A DNA stretch of 32,979 bases from Candidatus Kurthia equi (GTDB lineage: Bacteria; Bacillota; Bacilli; Bacillales_A; Planococcaceae): assembly GCA_018065935.1 (NCBI GenBank), contig JAGHSJ010000407.1, positions 1 through 32,979 on the forward strand, in the 5' to 3' direction. A program made the translations under genes and the position numbers. The notes under the pieces are model-generated. The model saw only the letters and a list, made by a program, of their open reading frames with translations. It was not told where the DNA came from and searched no databases. Positions within the stretch are counted from its first letter, which is position 1. The number at the start of each line of letters is the position of its first letter. Below, piece after piece: positions 25,916 through 32,970 of the stretch.

Positions 25916-26052
25916 AACGTCTCTCCTCTTACGAATATTTGTTCTTATTTTAACATATTTATCCAAATGCAAACAGTTATTTCTATGAAATACTAGTGCT
26001 TCTATATTATAATGAATGGAGATTCATTGTTACTTTAAAAGGGGGATTTTTA

Positions 26053-26238
26053 ATGGCACTCTACAGATTTACCGCATTTAAACCAACGGGTGAGGTTATT
26101 AAAGATGAAGACTGGAATTTTGAAAATGATACCGATGCAAAAAGTGAAGGTAAAAACAAAGTCGAAGAACTGGAGTTAGAAGAAGCAACACATCGTCTTG
26201 TAAATGCACAAGGAAAATTAATTTTATTCCATTCATAA
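26053..26238 (+). CDS. yhzD: YhzD-like small conserved protein
   Basis: A 61-residue protein with GGGGGA before the ATG at 26053. The track's upstream extension has no ribosome binding site in front. The sequence pattern 'FTAFKPTGEVIKDEDWNFENDTDAK' and the end 'THRLVNAQGKLILFHS' match B. subtilis YhzD, which is also 61 residues and lies beside yhaO. It is probably a soluble alpha/beta protein of unknown function. It is divergent from yhaO and followed by a terminator shared with the convergent enoyl-CoA hydratase gene. Confidence 0.8.
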   Translation: MALYRFTAFKPTGEVIKDEDWNFENDTDAKSEGKNKVEELELEEATHRLVNAQGKLILFHS

Positions 26239-26279
26239 ATACATCTGTAAAGTAAGAGCCTGTTCAAAAACGTCCAAAC

Positions 26280-26315
26280 AAAAAGACTCAACCATTTTAA
26301 GGTTCAGTCTTTTTT
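26280..26315. terminator. terminator between yhzD and the enoyl-CoA hydratase gene
   Basis: AAAAAGACTCAACC pairs with GGTTCAGTCTTTTT, with one C-C mismatch and a 7-base loop, and has six T residues on the plus strand. The symmetry makes it suitable for both convergent genes. Confidence 0.85.
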
Positions 26316-26363
26316 GTATATCTAAAAAAATAAACGAATTACGTTTACCTCTATACAATTTTA

Positions 26364-27140
26364 TTATTTCCCTGTAAATTTAGGCTGACGTTTTTCTACA
26401 AAGGCTTGAATTCCTTCTAAATGATCTGTTGTTTTCCGCATCATCGGCTGTGTTTTTGTTTCTTGTTTAAGGGCATCATTTAGTTCATTTATTTTTGAGC
26501 CATTTATAATTTCCTTTGTAGCAATCATTGCAGCAATTGGTGAATTTAGAAGTGCTTGCTTAAATTTCTCTACCTCTTCATCAAGCAATCCTTCTGCAAC
26601 CAGTTCATCGACTAAACCAATTTTTTGTGCTTTTGTTCCAGGCATTACTTCACCTTTCCAAATCGCTTGTTTCGCTTTCACTGCACCTAATCTCTCTTGC
26701 ATAAAGAAATGACCACCACCATCAGGTACAAGCCCAATTCCAATAAAGTTCATGGCAATTTTTGAGGTCTCTTCTGCAATAACAAAATCACAAGCTAATG
26801 CCGTACTTAACCCTAAGCCCGCTGCTGCTCCATGAACTTGTGCAATCGTAATCATCGGCAACGTATAAAGTGAACGGATATAATTTGATACTAAAACCAT
26901 TGCTTTTTCAATATCCAATCCACCAGTAAGCATGCCTTTAATATCCCCACCAGATGAAAATGCTCTTCCTTCCCCTTTTAAAATAACAATTTGAATTTCT
27001 TTATCTTTATGAAGTTCCTCAAATACTTGCCCCAGTTCCTCCATCATAACTAAATCTAAAGCATTCATCGCTTGTGGTCGATTGAATGAAATCGTTGCAA
27101 CACGTTCCTCTTTTTCAAATAAAATTGTTTGATATGTCAT
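26364..27140 (-). CDS. enoyl-CoA hydratase/isomerase family protein (YhaR-like)
   Basis: A 258-residue crotonase-fold protein, probably in fatty-acid or other acyl-CoA breakdown. 'ATISFNRPQAMNALD' opens the fold. The oxyanion-hole segments are 'RAFSSGGDIKGM' (about 63-74) and 'VHGAAAGLGLSTALACDFVIAEE' (about 104-126). The position of the second catalytic Glu of true hydratases reads 'LVPDGGGHFFMQE', with Asp instead, as in many isomerase or other crotonase subtypes, so the exact reaction is uncertain. AGGGGTG precedes the ATG at 27140; the track's extension is dropped. B. subtilis yhaR lies in the same neighbourhood. A FadR-like operator overlaps its promoter region. Confidence 0.85.
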   Translation of the reverse strand: MTYQTILFEKEERVATISFNRPQAMNALDLVMMEELGQVFEELHKDKEIQIVILKGEGRAFSSGGDIKGMLTGGLDIEKAMVLVSNYIRSLYTLPMITIAQVHGAAAGLGLSTALACDFVIAEETSKIAMNFIGIGLVPDGGGHFFMQERLGAVKAKQAIWKGEVMPGTKAQKIGLVDELVAEGLLDEEVEKFKQALLNSPIAAMIATKEIINGSKINELNDALKQETKTQPMMRKTTDHLEGIQAFVEKRQPKFTGK

Positions 27141-27155
27141 TTTTACACCCCTTTT

Positions 27156-27183
27156 CAAATGAATAACCATTCACCTAATTATA
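27156..27183 (-). promoter_or_regulatory. -10 box and FadR-like operator of the enoyl-CoA hydratase gene
   Basis: On the minus strand a TATAAT (27178-27183) is followed by TGAATGGTTATTCATTTG (27156-27173). This agrees at 13 of 16 defined positions with the B. subtilis FadR consensus TGAATGAnTAnTCATTCA as I recall it. The site lies between the -10 and the ribosome binding site, a repressing position. No good -35 was seen. Confidence 0.5.
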
Positions 27184-27482
27184 TTCGATAGAGATATGAA
27201 AAGTCCTCCAAAACCATTTTACGAACATTTTACATTTTCTATTTTTAAAATCAGATAAATCCATCCAATTTATATGCTTATATCTTCTTTCCCATGAATA
27301 CGCTTACTGTCTACAGTATCAATCAACTATATTTTTTCTTTTAAAGTAAAAAGAGTTAAAAACATTATTATTGTATCACTCAAAAAGACATACATTACTT
27401 GAAATTAAACAACTAATAATTCGTTTTTAGGCAAAATAACTTCGTTAAAAAAGCTTTTTATATAATTTTTTTTCGAAATATG
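27184..27482. other. AT-rich intergenic spacer
   Basis: About 300 bases between the enoyl-CoA hydratase promoter and the T-box promoter. It is very AT-rich, has no ORF with a ribosome binding site and no clear inverted repeat. Confidence 0.5.
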
Positions 27483-27511
27483 TTGACTTTTCTGAACATT
27501 CGCTTTAATAT
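27483..27511 (+). promoter_or_regulatory. sigma-A promoter of the T-box/serine operon
   Basis: TTGACT and TAATAT are separated by exactly 17 bases, about 35 bases before the first paired parts of the T-box leader. Confidence 0.75.
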
Positions 27512-27540
27512 TGATTTAAATTCAAATGACGCACAAATAT

Positions 27541-27818
27541 GATGATGAAGACATACTTATGATTTATGAAAATCTCACAGCGAGCTGATGGTTGGTGGAA
27601 ATCAGTGATTTCATACATAGGTTCCACTTCTGAATAGGTATTCTGAACATTCCAAAGTAGGTTTACCCGGCACATGCACGTTAAGCATATTGATAAGACT
27701 GTCCGTATTAGGTGGACAGTGAATTAGGGTGGTACCACGTTACACTAAATGTATTCATTTAGCTTTTCGTCCCTTACAGTCTATAACTGTGAGGATTCGG
27801 AAGGCTTTTTATTTTTTT
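27541..27818 (+). ncRNA. T-box riboswitch, serine (UCC specifier)
   Basis: The leader contains the diagnostic AGGGTGGTACCACG (27726-27739). A stem I apex CTGAT/ATCAG is at 27585-27605. The specifier region reads GGT-TCC-ACTTCTGAAT, placing a UCC Ser codon at 27623-27625 followed by the expected A. A stem III-like hairpin ACTGTCC/GGACAGT lies at 27698-27720, and CTAAATG/CATTTAG follows the T-box. CGTCCC (27768-27773) can pair with AGGG as antiterminator or enter the terminator AGCTTTTCGTCC / GGATTCGGAAGGCT (27761-27806), which is followed by a T-rich tail. Uncharged tRNA-Ser(GGA) should allow read-through into the serine genes. Confidence 0.93.
27761..27818 (+). terminator. T-box regulated terminator
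   Basis: AGCTTTTCG-TCC pairs with GGA-TT-CGGAAGGCT (with G-T pairs and a TT bulge), capped by ACAGT/ACTGT. TTTTT-A-TTTTTTT follows. It is mutually exclusive with antiterminator pairing to the T-box. Confidence 0.85.
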
Positions 27819-27842
27819 AAAAACGAGAGGGGTAAATTAACC

Positions 27843-29018
27843 ATGTTAACAGATTATCAATTATTACGTATTCCAGGACCAACACCAATTCCACCGAGCG
27901 TAGAGCGTGCTATGACAAAGCCTATGATTGGGCACCGTGGTAGCGAAACTAGTCAGATGATTCAAAATATTAAACCGAAACTAAAAAAAGTTTTCGGTAC
28001 TAAGCAAGATATTATGATGATTACTGGTAGTGGTACATCTGGTTTAGAAGCTGCCATTATCAATGTTGTTCACCCGGGTGACAAAGTTTTAGTCGTAGCT
28101 ACTGGCGTATTTGGCAATCGTTTCACAAAAATTTGCGAAGCTTATCATATCGATGCAGAAGAATTCCATGTGGAATGGGGCACTGCATTAGATCCTGAGG
28201 CTGTTAAAGCACATGTTCAAGCAAATCCAGATATCAAAGCTGTATTCTCTACATACTGCGAAACTTCTACAGGCGTTCTTAACCCTGTTGGCAAATTAGC
28301 ACAAGCGGTTCATGAAGTGTCTGAAGCGTTAGTTATTATTGACGGTGTTTCATGCATGGGTGGCGTAGAAACTAAAATGGATGAATGGGGGCTTGATGTA
28401 GTTGTTACAGGTTCTCAAAAAGCTTTAATGCTTCCTGCTGGTCTTAACTTCATCGCTGCAAGCGAACGTGCGTGGAAAGTTATCGAAGCCAATCCACAAA
28501 AAGGATTTTATCTTGATTTAACAAAATACCGCGACAATATCGCAAAAGATACAACACCATTCACACCTGCATTATCATTATTATTTGGGCTTGAACAAGT
28601 ATTAGAAAACTTTGAACAAGAAGGTCTTGAAAATGTTTACGCTCGTCACCAACTAATGCGTGATATGACACGTGCTGCATTTAAAGCACTTGACCTTCCA
28701 CTATTCACAACAGATGAAGATGGTTCTCCTACTGTTACTTCTGTTAAACCAACAGATTTCGATGCTGAAGCATTCCGCAAAGAAATTAAAGGCAGCTTCA
28801 ACTTATCAGTCGCAGGTGGTCAAGCTGAAATGAAGGGCAAAATTTTCCGCGTTGGACATATGGGCTATTGCGCACCAACAGACGTACTTCAATATTTAGC
28901 AGCAATGGAAATTGCTTTAGTAAAAGTTGGCAAGAAAATCACACTTGGTGCTGGCGTAGCAGCTGCACAACAAATCTACCTTGATGCAACTACACCAATT
29001 TTAGAAGGAGCGAAATAA
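27843..29018 (+). CDS. class V aminotransferase of the serine operon
   Basis: A 391-residue pyridoxal-phosphate enzyme of the alanine-glyoxylate / serine-pyruvate / PucG-type class V group. 'RIPGPTPIPPSVERAM' and 'GHRG' form the N-terminal substrate region. 'ITGSGTSGLEAA' binds phosphate, 'VIIDGVSCMGG' holds the cofactor Asp (D167), and 'GSQKALMLPAG' contains the Schiff-base Lys (K194). The track's ORF begins inside the T-box; the ATG at 27843 with AGAGGGG upstream is used. It lies two bases before serA under a serine T-box, so it most likely supplies the transamination step of serine synthesis from 3-phosphohydroxypyruvate (role of SerC), or makes serine or glycine from a keto acid. This function is inferred from context. 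Confidence 0.85.
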   Translation: MLTDYQLLRIPGPTPIPPSVERAMTKPMIGHRGSETSQMIQNIKPKLKKVFGTKQDIMMITGSGTSGLEAAIINVVHPGDKVLVVATGVFGNRFTKICEAYHIDAEEFHVEWGTALDPEAVKAHVQANPDIKAVFSTYCETSTGVLNPVGKLAQAVHEVSEALVIIDGVSCMGGVETKMDEWGLDVVVTGSQKALMLPAGLNFIAASERAWKVIEANPQKGFYLDLTKYRDNIAKDTTPFTPALSLLFGLEQVLENFEQEGLENVYARHQLMRDMTRAAFKALDLPLFTTDEDGSPTVTSVKPTDFDAEAFRKEIKGSFNLSVAGGQAEMKGKIFRVGHMGYCAPTDVLQYLAAMEIALVKVGKKITLGAGVAAAQQIYLDATTPILEGAK

Positions 29019-29020
29019 TC

Positions 29021-30607
29021 ATGGCAATTAATATTTTAATTAGTGATCCACTTAGCGAGGACGGTATTTATCCTCTTCGTCAAGAAAAAGAATTAGATTT
29101 AAATATCGTGAGCAACACAGGTCTATCTCCAGAAGAACTAAAAGCCATTATTAAAGATTATGAAGTATTACTTGTTCGTAGCCAAACAAAGGTAACACGC
29201 GAAATTATTGAAGCTGCCGATAATTTGAAATTAATCGGACGCGCTGGTGTTGGCGTAGATAATATCGACCTTGATGCAGCAACTGAAAAAGGAATCATTG
29301 TTGTCAACGCACCAGATGGCAATACAAACTCTGCTGCTGAACATACAACTGCTATGATTATGGCACTTGCTCGACATATCCCTCACGCGCATATGTCTTT
29401 ACAAGAAGGCCGTTGGGATCGTAAAAAATTCACAGGTGTGGAACTTAAAAATAAAACAATTGGTGTCGTTGGCTTTGGTCGTATTGGTCAAGAAGTCGCT
29501 CATCGTGCAAAAGGTAATCGCATGAATGTTATCGCTTATGACCCATTCCTAACTGCTGAAAAAGCTGAAAAAGCCGGCGTTGCATATGGTTCTGTAGAAG
29601 ATGTTGCTAAAGTGGCTGACTTCATTACTGTCCACACACCCTTATTAGATTCTACTCGTCATATGATTAATGCAGATATCTTCCAACTTATGAAAGATGG
29701 CGTACGTATTATTAACTGTGCTCGTGGCGGAATTATTGATGAAGATGCTCTATACGATGCGATTCAATCAGGTAAAGTTGTTGGCGCTGCATTAGATGTT
29801 ATGGAAGAAGAGCCATTCGTAGGTAATCGTTTACTAGAACTTCCTCAAGTGATTGCGACACCTCACTTAGGGGCTTCTACAATTGAAGCACAAGAATCCG
29901 TGGCGGTAGATGTAAGTAATGATATTTTAAGCTACTTCAAATTCGGCTCAGTTATTAACCCAGTAAACATGCCTTCAGTGCCAAAAGATATGGTTGCTAA
30001 AGTAGAACCATTCTTCGAACTAGGTGCGAAAATCGGTAAATTTGTTTCTCGTCTTTCTGATGACGCCATTAATGAAGTGAATATTTATTATTCAGGTGAT
30101 TTAGCTAACTTTGACGTTCGCCCATTAACAAACAACACAATCAAAGGGATTCTGATGCGTAATCTTGGGAACCATGTAAACAATGTAAATGCTCGTTATC
30201 TTGCTGAACGTAATGACATTAAAATTAATGAACATAAATCAACTCGCGCAAAAGCTTTCTTAAACTCTATGACAGTTGAAGTAGTTACTGCTACTAGCAC
30301 ACATAAAGTAAAAGGAACATTACTTGCTGGACTTGGTGCTCGTATCGTACAAGTCGATGATTATGTAGTCGATGTAAACCCAGAAGGTCATATCATCTTT
30401 ATCAAGCATACAGATAAACCTGGCGCTATTGGACGTGTAGGTACACTACTAGCTCAGCAAAACGTCAACATTGCAGCCATGCAGGTTGGGCGTGCACAAG
30501 AAGGTGGAAATGCCATCATGGTACTATCAGTTGATAATACAGTTGAAACGATTGATTTCCTAAAACAACAAGAAAATATCTTTGATGTGAAAACAATTGA
30601 TTTATAA
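29021..30607 (+). CDS. serA: D-3-phosphoglycerate dehydrogenase
   Basis: A 528-residue long-form SerA that oxidises 3-phosphoglycerate to 3-phosphohydroxypyruvate with NAD+, the first step of serine synthesis. The substrate domain begins '[12 protein letters not shown]'. The Rossmann motif '[11 protein letters not shown]' is near 148-158. The catalytic residues are Arg235 ('NCARGGI'), the Glu of 'EEEP' and His283 ('TPHLGAST'). An intervening ASB domain and a C-terminal ACT domain (about 455-528: '[29 protein letters not shown]') follow. It lies two bases after the aminotransferase gene, with AGGAG inside that gene's end, so the two are one operon under the T-box. Confidence 0.97.
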   Translation: MAINILISDPLSEDGIYPLRQEKELDLNIVSNTGLSPEELKAIIKDYEVLLVRSQTKVTREIIEAADNLKLIGRAGVGVDNIDLDAATEKGIIVVNAPDGNTNSAAEHTTAMIMALARHIPHAHMSLQEGRWDRKKFTGVELKNKTIGVVGFGRIGQEVAHRAKGNRMNVIAYDPFLTAEKAEKAGVAYGSVEDVAKVADFITVHTPLLDSTRHMINADIFQLMKDGVRIINCARGGIIDEDALYDAIQSGKVVGAALDVMEEEPFVGNRLLELPQVIATPHLGASTIEAQESVAVDVSNDILSYFKFGSVINPVNMPSVPKDMVAKVEPFFELGAKIGKFVSRLSDDAINEVNIYYSGDLANFDVRPLTNNTIKGILMRNLGNHVNNVNARYLAERNDIKINEHKSTRAKAFLNSMTVEVVTATSTHKVKGTLLAGLGARIVQVDDYVVDVNPEGHIIFIKHTDKPGAIGRVGTLLAQQNVNIAAMQVGRAQEGGNAIMVLSVDNTVETIDFLKQQENIFDVKTIDL

Positions 30608-30621
30608 AATTCAGTAAAAAT

Positions 30622-30672
30622 AAAAGAGGTGCAAATCGCATTTGAATCGCGATTTGCACCTCTTTCTCTTTT
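30622..30672. terminator. terminator of serA, shared with the convergent SH3 gene remnant
   Basis: AAAGAGGTGCAAATCGC and GCGATTTGCACCTCTTT form a perfect 17-bp stem with a 9-base loop. T-rich tails exist on both strands. It lies between the serA stop and the stop of the minus-strand SH3 fragment. Confidence 0.92.
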
Positions 30673-30861
30673 ACATAATGATAAACTCTCTATTAACATA
30701 ACCTATATATTTTTTACCTTTTTCAACATAAGTTACTCTAACCCAATCATTTGTAAAAGTAGATTCCTTATAGCCGCTATCTTGATTAATTACCATAATA
30801 GTTCCTCTTGGAATTTTAGCTATTCTTTTAGATTTAATTGAAGCCGATTTTCTTAAATTTA
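30671..30861 (-). pseudogene. 3' fragment of an SH3-domain protein gene split by the IS element
   Basis: This piece encodes the last 60 residues of the interrupted protein plus the duplicated target bases. 'LNLRKSASIKSKRIAKIPRG' is the start of a bacterial SH3 (SH3b) domain and 'WVRVTYVEKGKKYIGYVNREFI' its end. The ORF in the track (30671-30934) begins inside the IS terminal repeat and has no independent ribosome binding site, so it is not a gene of its own. Joining 30853 to 32572 restores the frame exactly. Confidence 0.85.
30854..30861. repeat. target site duplication, left copy
   Basis: TAAATTTA directly abuts the left end of the IS element. The identical 8-mer is at 32572-32579 on the other side. 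Eight bases is the duplication length known for IS1595-family elements. The site is itself palindromic. Confidence 0.88.
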
Positions 30862-30884
30862 GGCTGTTTTCGTAAAGTTTGTTG
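30862..30884 (+). repeat. left terminal inverted repeat of the IS element
   Basis: It begins GGCTGTTTTCG and ends TTTGTTG. It differs from the complement of the right end at four of 23 positions. Confidence 0.85.
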
Positions 30885-30904
30885 TTTTTAAAATATGCTA
30901 TAAT
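30877..30904 (+). promoter_or_regulatory. extended -10 promoter of the passenger gene
   Basis: TGCTATAAT (30896-30904) is a consensus extended -10 just inside the left IS end, 52 bases before the passenger ATG. A weak GTTTGT lies 16 bases upstream as a possible -35, inside the terminal repeat. Confidence 0.6.
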
Positions 30905-30956
30905 AAACATGAAACATTTTCCAATTATAACCATCTAATATATAGGAGGAGATATT

Positions 30957-31391
30957 ATGAAAAAAATTAAATACCTTATTTCCCTTTTTGGTATAGTCTC
31001 AATATTTTTAGTAGGATGTTCAAACGTAATAGAAAATGAAGAACAATATATAAAAGTTCAACATCGTATTGGTGATGAAAATAAATATGAGGATTTCAAA
31101 GAAATTACTGATAATGAACAGGTTCAAAAAGTGAAAGATATTTTAAATGAGATTGATTGGGAAAATGCAAAAGTAAGTATGGCTCACCCACCTGATTACA
31201 GGTTCATATTTCAATACAAAAATCCTAAAATTGAAGCAAAAGCGGTGACATATGAACTTTGGATAAGTCCGAACAAAGATAAAGTGGAACTTGTTATAGA
31301 CGCTGAAAGTAAATATATTCAATTAGATACGGGGAATTCAGCAGAACTCTTTGAAATCCTTGTTGGCGAAGAATTATCAGACCAAAAATAA
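30957..31391 (+). CDS. IS-borne passenger lipoprotein of unknown function
   Basis: A 144-residue predicted lipoprotein. The signal peptide 'MKKIKYLISLFGIVSIFLVGC' has a lipobox (LVGC, Cys21). The mature part is acidic, about 120 residues, with 'FKEITDNEQVQKVKDILNEIDWENAK', a 'PPDYRF' motif and 'YELWISPNKDKVELVID', suggesting a small alpha/beta domain. AGGAGG lies seven bases before the ATG, an extended -10 promoter is upstream and a small terminator downstream. It lies inside the IS element, convergent with the transposase. I do not recognise a named family. An immunity- or envelope-type role is possible but unproven. Confidence 0.8.
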   Translation: MKKIKYLISLFGIVSIFLVGCSNVIENEEQYIKVQHRIGDENKYEDFKEITDNEQVQKVKDILNEIDWENAKVSMAHPPDYRFIFQYKNPKIEAKAVTYELWISPNKDKVELVIDAESKYIQLDTGNSAELFEILVGEELSDQK

Positions 31392-31397
31392 TAATTT

Positions 31398-31421
31398 GAC
31401 CTCGATTTTAGAGGTCTTTTT
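31398..31421 (+). terminator. terminator of the passenger gene
   Basis: GACCTC-gatttta-GAGGTC is followed by TTTTTC, six bases after the stop codon. It keeps passenger transcription from running antisense into the transposase gene. Confidence 0.8.
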
Positions 31422-31479
31422 CTGTGTAAATAATTTATTTTCATGCTATGGTTGGGAGCGAAAAGCTCATGAATGTTTA

Positions 31480-32490
31480 TTATGCACTTTTAAACAATTC
31501 AACAGTTTTATAATTGGATTTTTGGCAGGCTGAAATAAGCATTTGCTCAATCCGCTTGTCAAATGCTAAATGTTTCCCTATCTCAAGCCAGCGGAACCAG
31601 TAAAGATAATTGTCTAAATAACGAGTCCCTACACCTTTAAAGCGTTCCATCCAACCTTTCAAACGATTATGGAAATTGTTTACGTGTTGGATGTGGAAAA
31701 TCCCCTTTTTTACACGTTGTTTTAGTCTCTCATTTACCGTTTCGTGTTGTAACCCCTTAATTCTTGCAAACTTCTTATAGTTAGTGGCAGTATCCGTACA
31801 TAGTAAAGCAGAAGGGTGGATATACCCTCCTATTACCTTATCAATTTCCTCTGCTTTTACACGACCAGTACCTGCTTTTCGAGCGATGATATTACCATTA
31901 CGGTCTTGTGCCACTACAACAGCAATTTTAAGATTGGAAATCCCTCTTTTTTCATCTTTTTCTCCACGCTTTTTAGGTTTTCTATGATTTATTTGACGAT
32001 GACCTTTTAACGATTCGCGAAAGAAAGTTTCATCGCTCTCAACAATACCTTGTAATTGATTAAATCCTTGACTCCCTAATGCGTACAAGATTTTATGTCG
32101 CCAATAAAATGCGGTAGAAATGTGGATTTGAAGTTTATCAGCAATTTTAGGCAGCGTATATCCCTCGACCATAAGTTCAATGTATTTAACCCATTTTTCA
32201 GGATAATGTGATCCTGAGAATGGTGTATTCGTCATATCATTAAATGACTTTCCGCAATCTTTGCATAGATAACGTTGGCGACTGCGATATTTGCCGTTTC
32301 GTTTAACGTCTGTGCTACCACAATGAACACAACCTAAGCCCGAAGAAAATCTTGCTTCACGAATACTTTTTAGAAGTTTATTGATTTTATCTGGTTCTTC
32401 TGGGAATAAATCTTGCTTCATCGCTTCAAATAGTGCCAACTGCTCCGATTTACTTAATTCGCTAAAATCCTCATAAACGTCTAACCACAT
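31480..32490 (-). CDS. IS1595-family (ISXO2-like) transposase
   Basis: A 336-residue transposase that looks complete. A zinc ribbon is formed by C54-x2-C57 and C76-x2-C79 ('CVHCGS...CKDCGKSF'). A helix-turn-helix lies at about 111-135 ('YTLPKIADKLQIHISTAFYW'). The ISXO2-like catalytic domain has Asp153 in 'VESDETFF', Asp233 in 'LCTDTATNY', and a C-terminal 'HVNNFHNRLKGWMERFKGV' where the third active-site residue falls. In this family that residue is often Asn, His or Glu. AGGAGG precedes the ATG. No frameshift or internal stop is seen, so the element may still move. Confidence 0.9.
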   Translation of the reverse strand: MWLDVYEDFSELSKSEQLALFEAMKQDLFPEEPDKINKLLKSIREARFSSGLGCVHCGSTDVKRNGKYRSRQRYLCKDCGKSFNDMTNTPFSGSHYPEKWVKYIELMVEGYTLPKIADKLQIHISTAFYWRHKILYALGSQGFNQLQGIVESDETFFRESLKGHRQINHRKPKKRGEKDEKRGISNLKIAVVVAQDRNGNIIARKAGTGRVKAEEIDKVIGGYIHPSALLCTDTATNYKKFARIKGLQHETVNERLKQRVKKGIFHIQHVNNFHNRLKGWMERFKGVGTRYLDNYLYWFRWLEIGKHLAFDKRIEQMLISACQKSNYKTVELFKSA

Positions 32491-32548
32491 AATCTATGCC
32501 TCCTAAAAGCCAATAATGTCTTACTCTATATACATATACCCAAGAAAG

Positions 32549-32571
32549 CAACAATTTATGCGAAAACAGCC
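32549..32571 (-). repeat. right terminal inverted repeat of the IS element
   Basis: Read on the minus strand it begins GGCTGTTTTCG and ends ATTGTTG, matching the left end at 19 of 23 positions. The end of the truncated SH3 ORF runs into it. Confidence 0.85.
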
Positions 32572-32579
32572 TAAATTTA
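32572..32579. repeat. target site duplication, right copy
   Basis: TAAATTTA, identical to 30854-30861, lies immediately outside the right IS end and within the SH3 gene. Confidence 0.88.
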
Positions 32580-32970
32580 AAATAGGTGCATTCGAAACAA
32601 CATAATCTACTGAATATAAACTAGCTCTCAGATGATTTGTTTTGATATAGCCAGTTCTATTTTTTTTGCCATCATATTTATTCGTAAATTTAACTTTCAC
32701 CCAATATTCATTAACGAATTTAATAATTTTTACTCTATTAGGAGATACATCTCCACCAATAATCAATTCTTGAGGTACTATAGAAGCTTTAATTACTCCT
32801 TTTTTCTTTCCATTTACTTTATCGTAGTAAGGTGAATTCTTAACTAGATACAATTCGTAACCTGTTTGAGGACTATTTTTTAACTTTGCAGAAACAGCAG
32901 GTGAGTAGCAAAATAAACTAGCGACAAATAATAATAGAATTACTACGATACAATATTTCTTAATGTTCAT
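32572..32970 (-). pseudogene. 5' fragment of a secreted SH3-domain protein gene split by the IS element
   Basis: These 133 codons encode a signal peptide ('KKYCIVVILLLFVASLFCYSP', ending near AVSA) and a first SH3-like segment ('YYDKVNGKKKGVIKAS...VNEYWVKVKF...TGYIKTNHLRAS', about 40-116). The second SH3b domain then begins ('VVSNAPILNL') and the IS interrupts it. In the track the ORF continues for 16 IS-encoded residues to a stop at 32521, so a 149-residue truncated product could still be made and exported. The ancestral protein would be 193 residues, probably binding the cell wall. The ribosome binding site lies at or past the window edge. Confidence 0.82.

Larger units (their letters stand above)
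30862..32571. mobile_element. complete IS1595-family element with passenger lipoprotein gene
   Basis: A 1710-bp element bounded by 23-bp terminal inverted repeats (19 of 23 identical, both starting GGCTGTTTTCG) and 8-bp direct repeats TAAATTTA. It contains a transposase gene on the minus strand and a convergent lipoprotein gene on the plus strand, each with its own ribosome binding site. IS1595 is known to include members with passenger genes. The transposase appears intact and the excised target reads in frame, so insertion is probably recent. The exact subgroup cannot be named without a database. Confidence 0.88.

Noticed and set aside
27729-27842. N-terminal extension of the class V aminotransferase ORF
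   Set aside because: It runs through the T-box antiterminator and terminator; the ATG at 27843 has its own ribosome binding site and matches the protein family start.
30671-30934. 87-residue minus-strand ORF as an independent gene
   Set aside because: Its first 24 codons come from the IS end and there is no ribosome binding site; the rest is the 3' part of the split SH3 gene.
31784-32010. plus-strand ORFs inside the transposase gene
   Set aside because: Shadow frames; the transposase on the other strand is intact and conserved.
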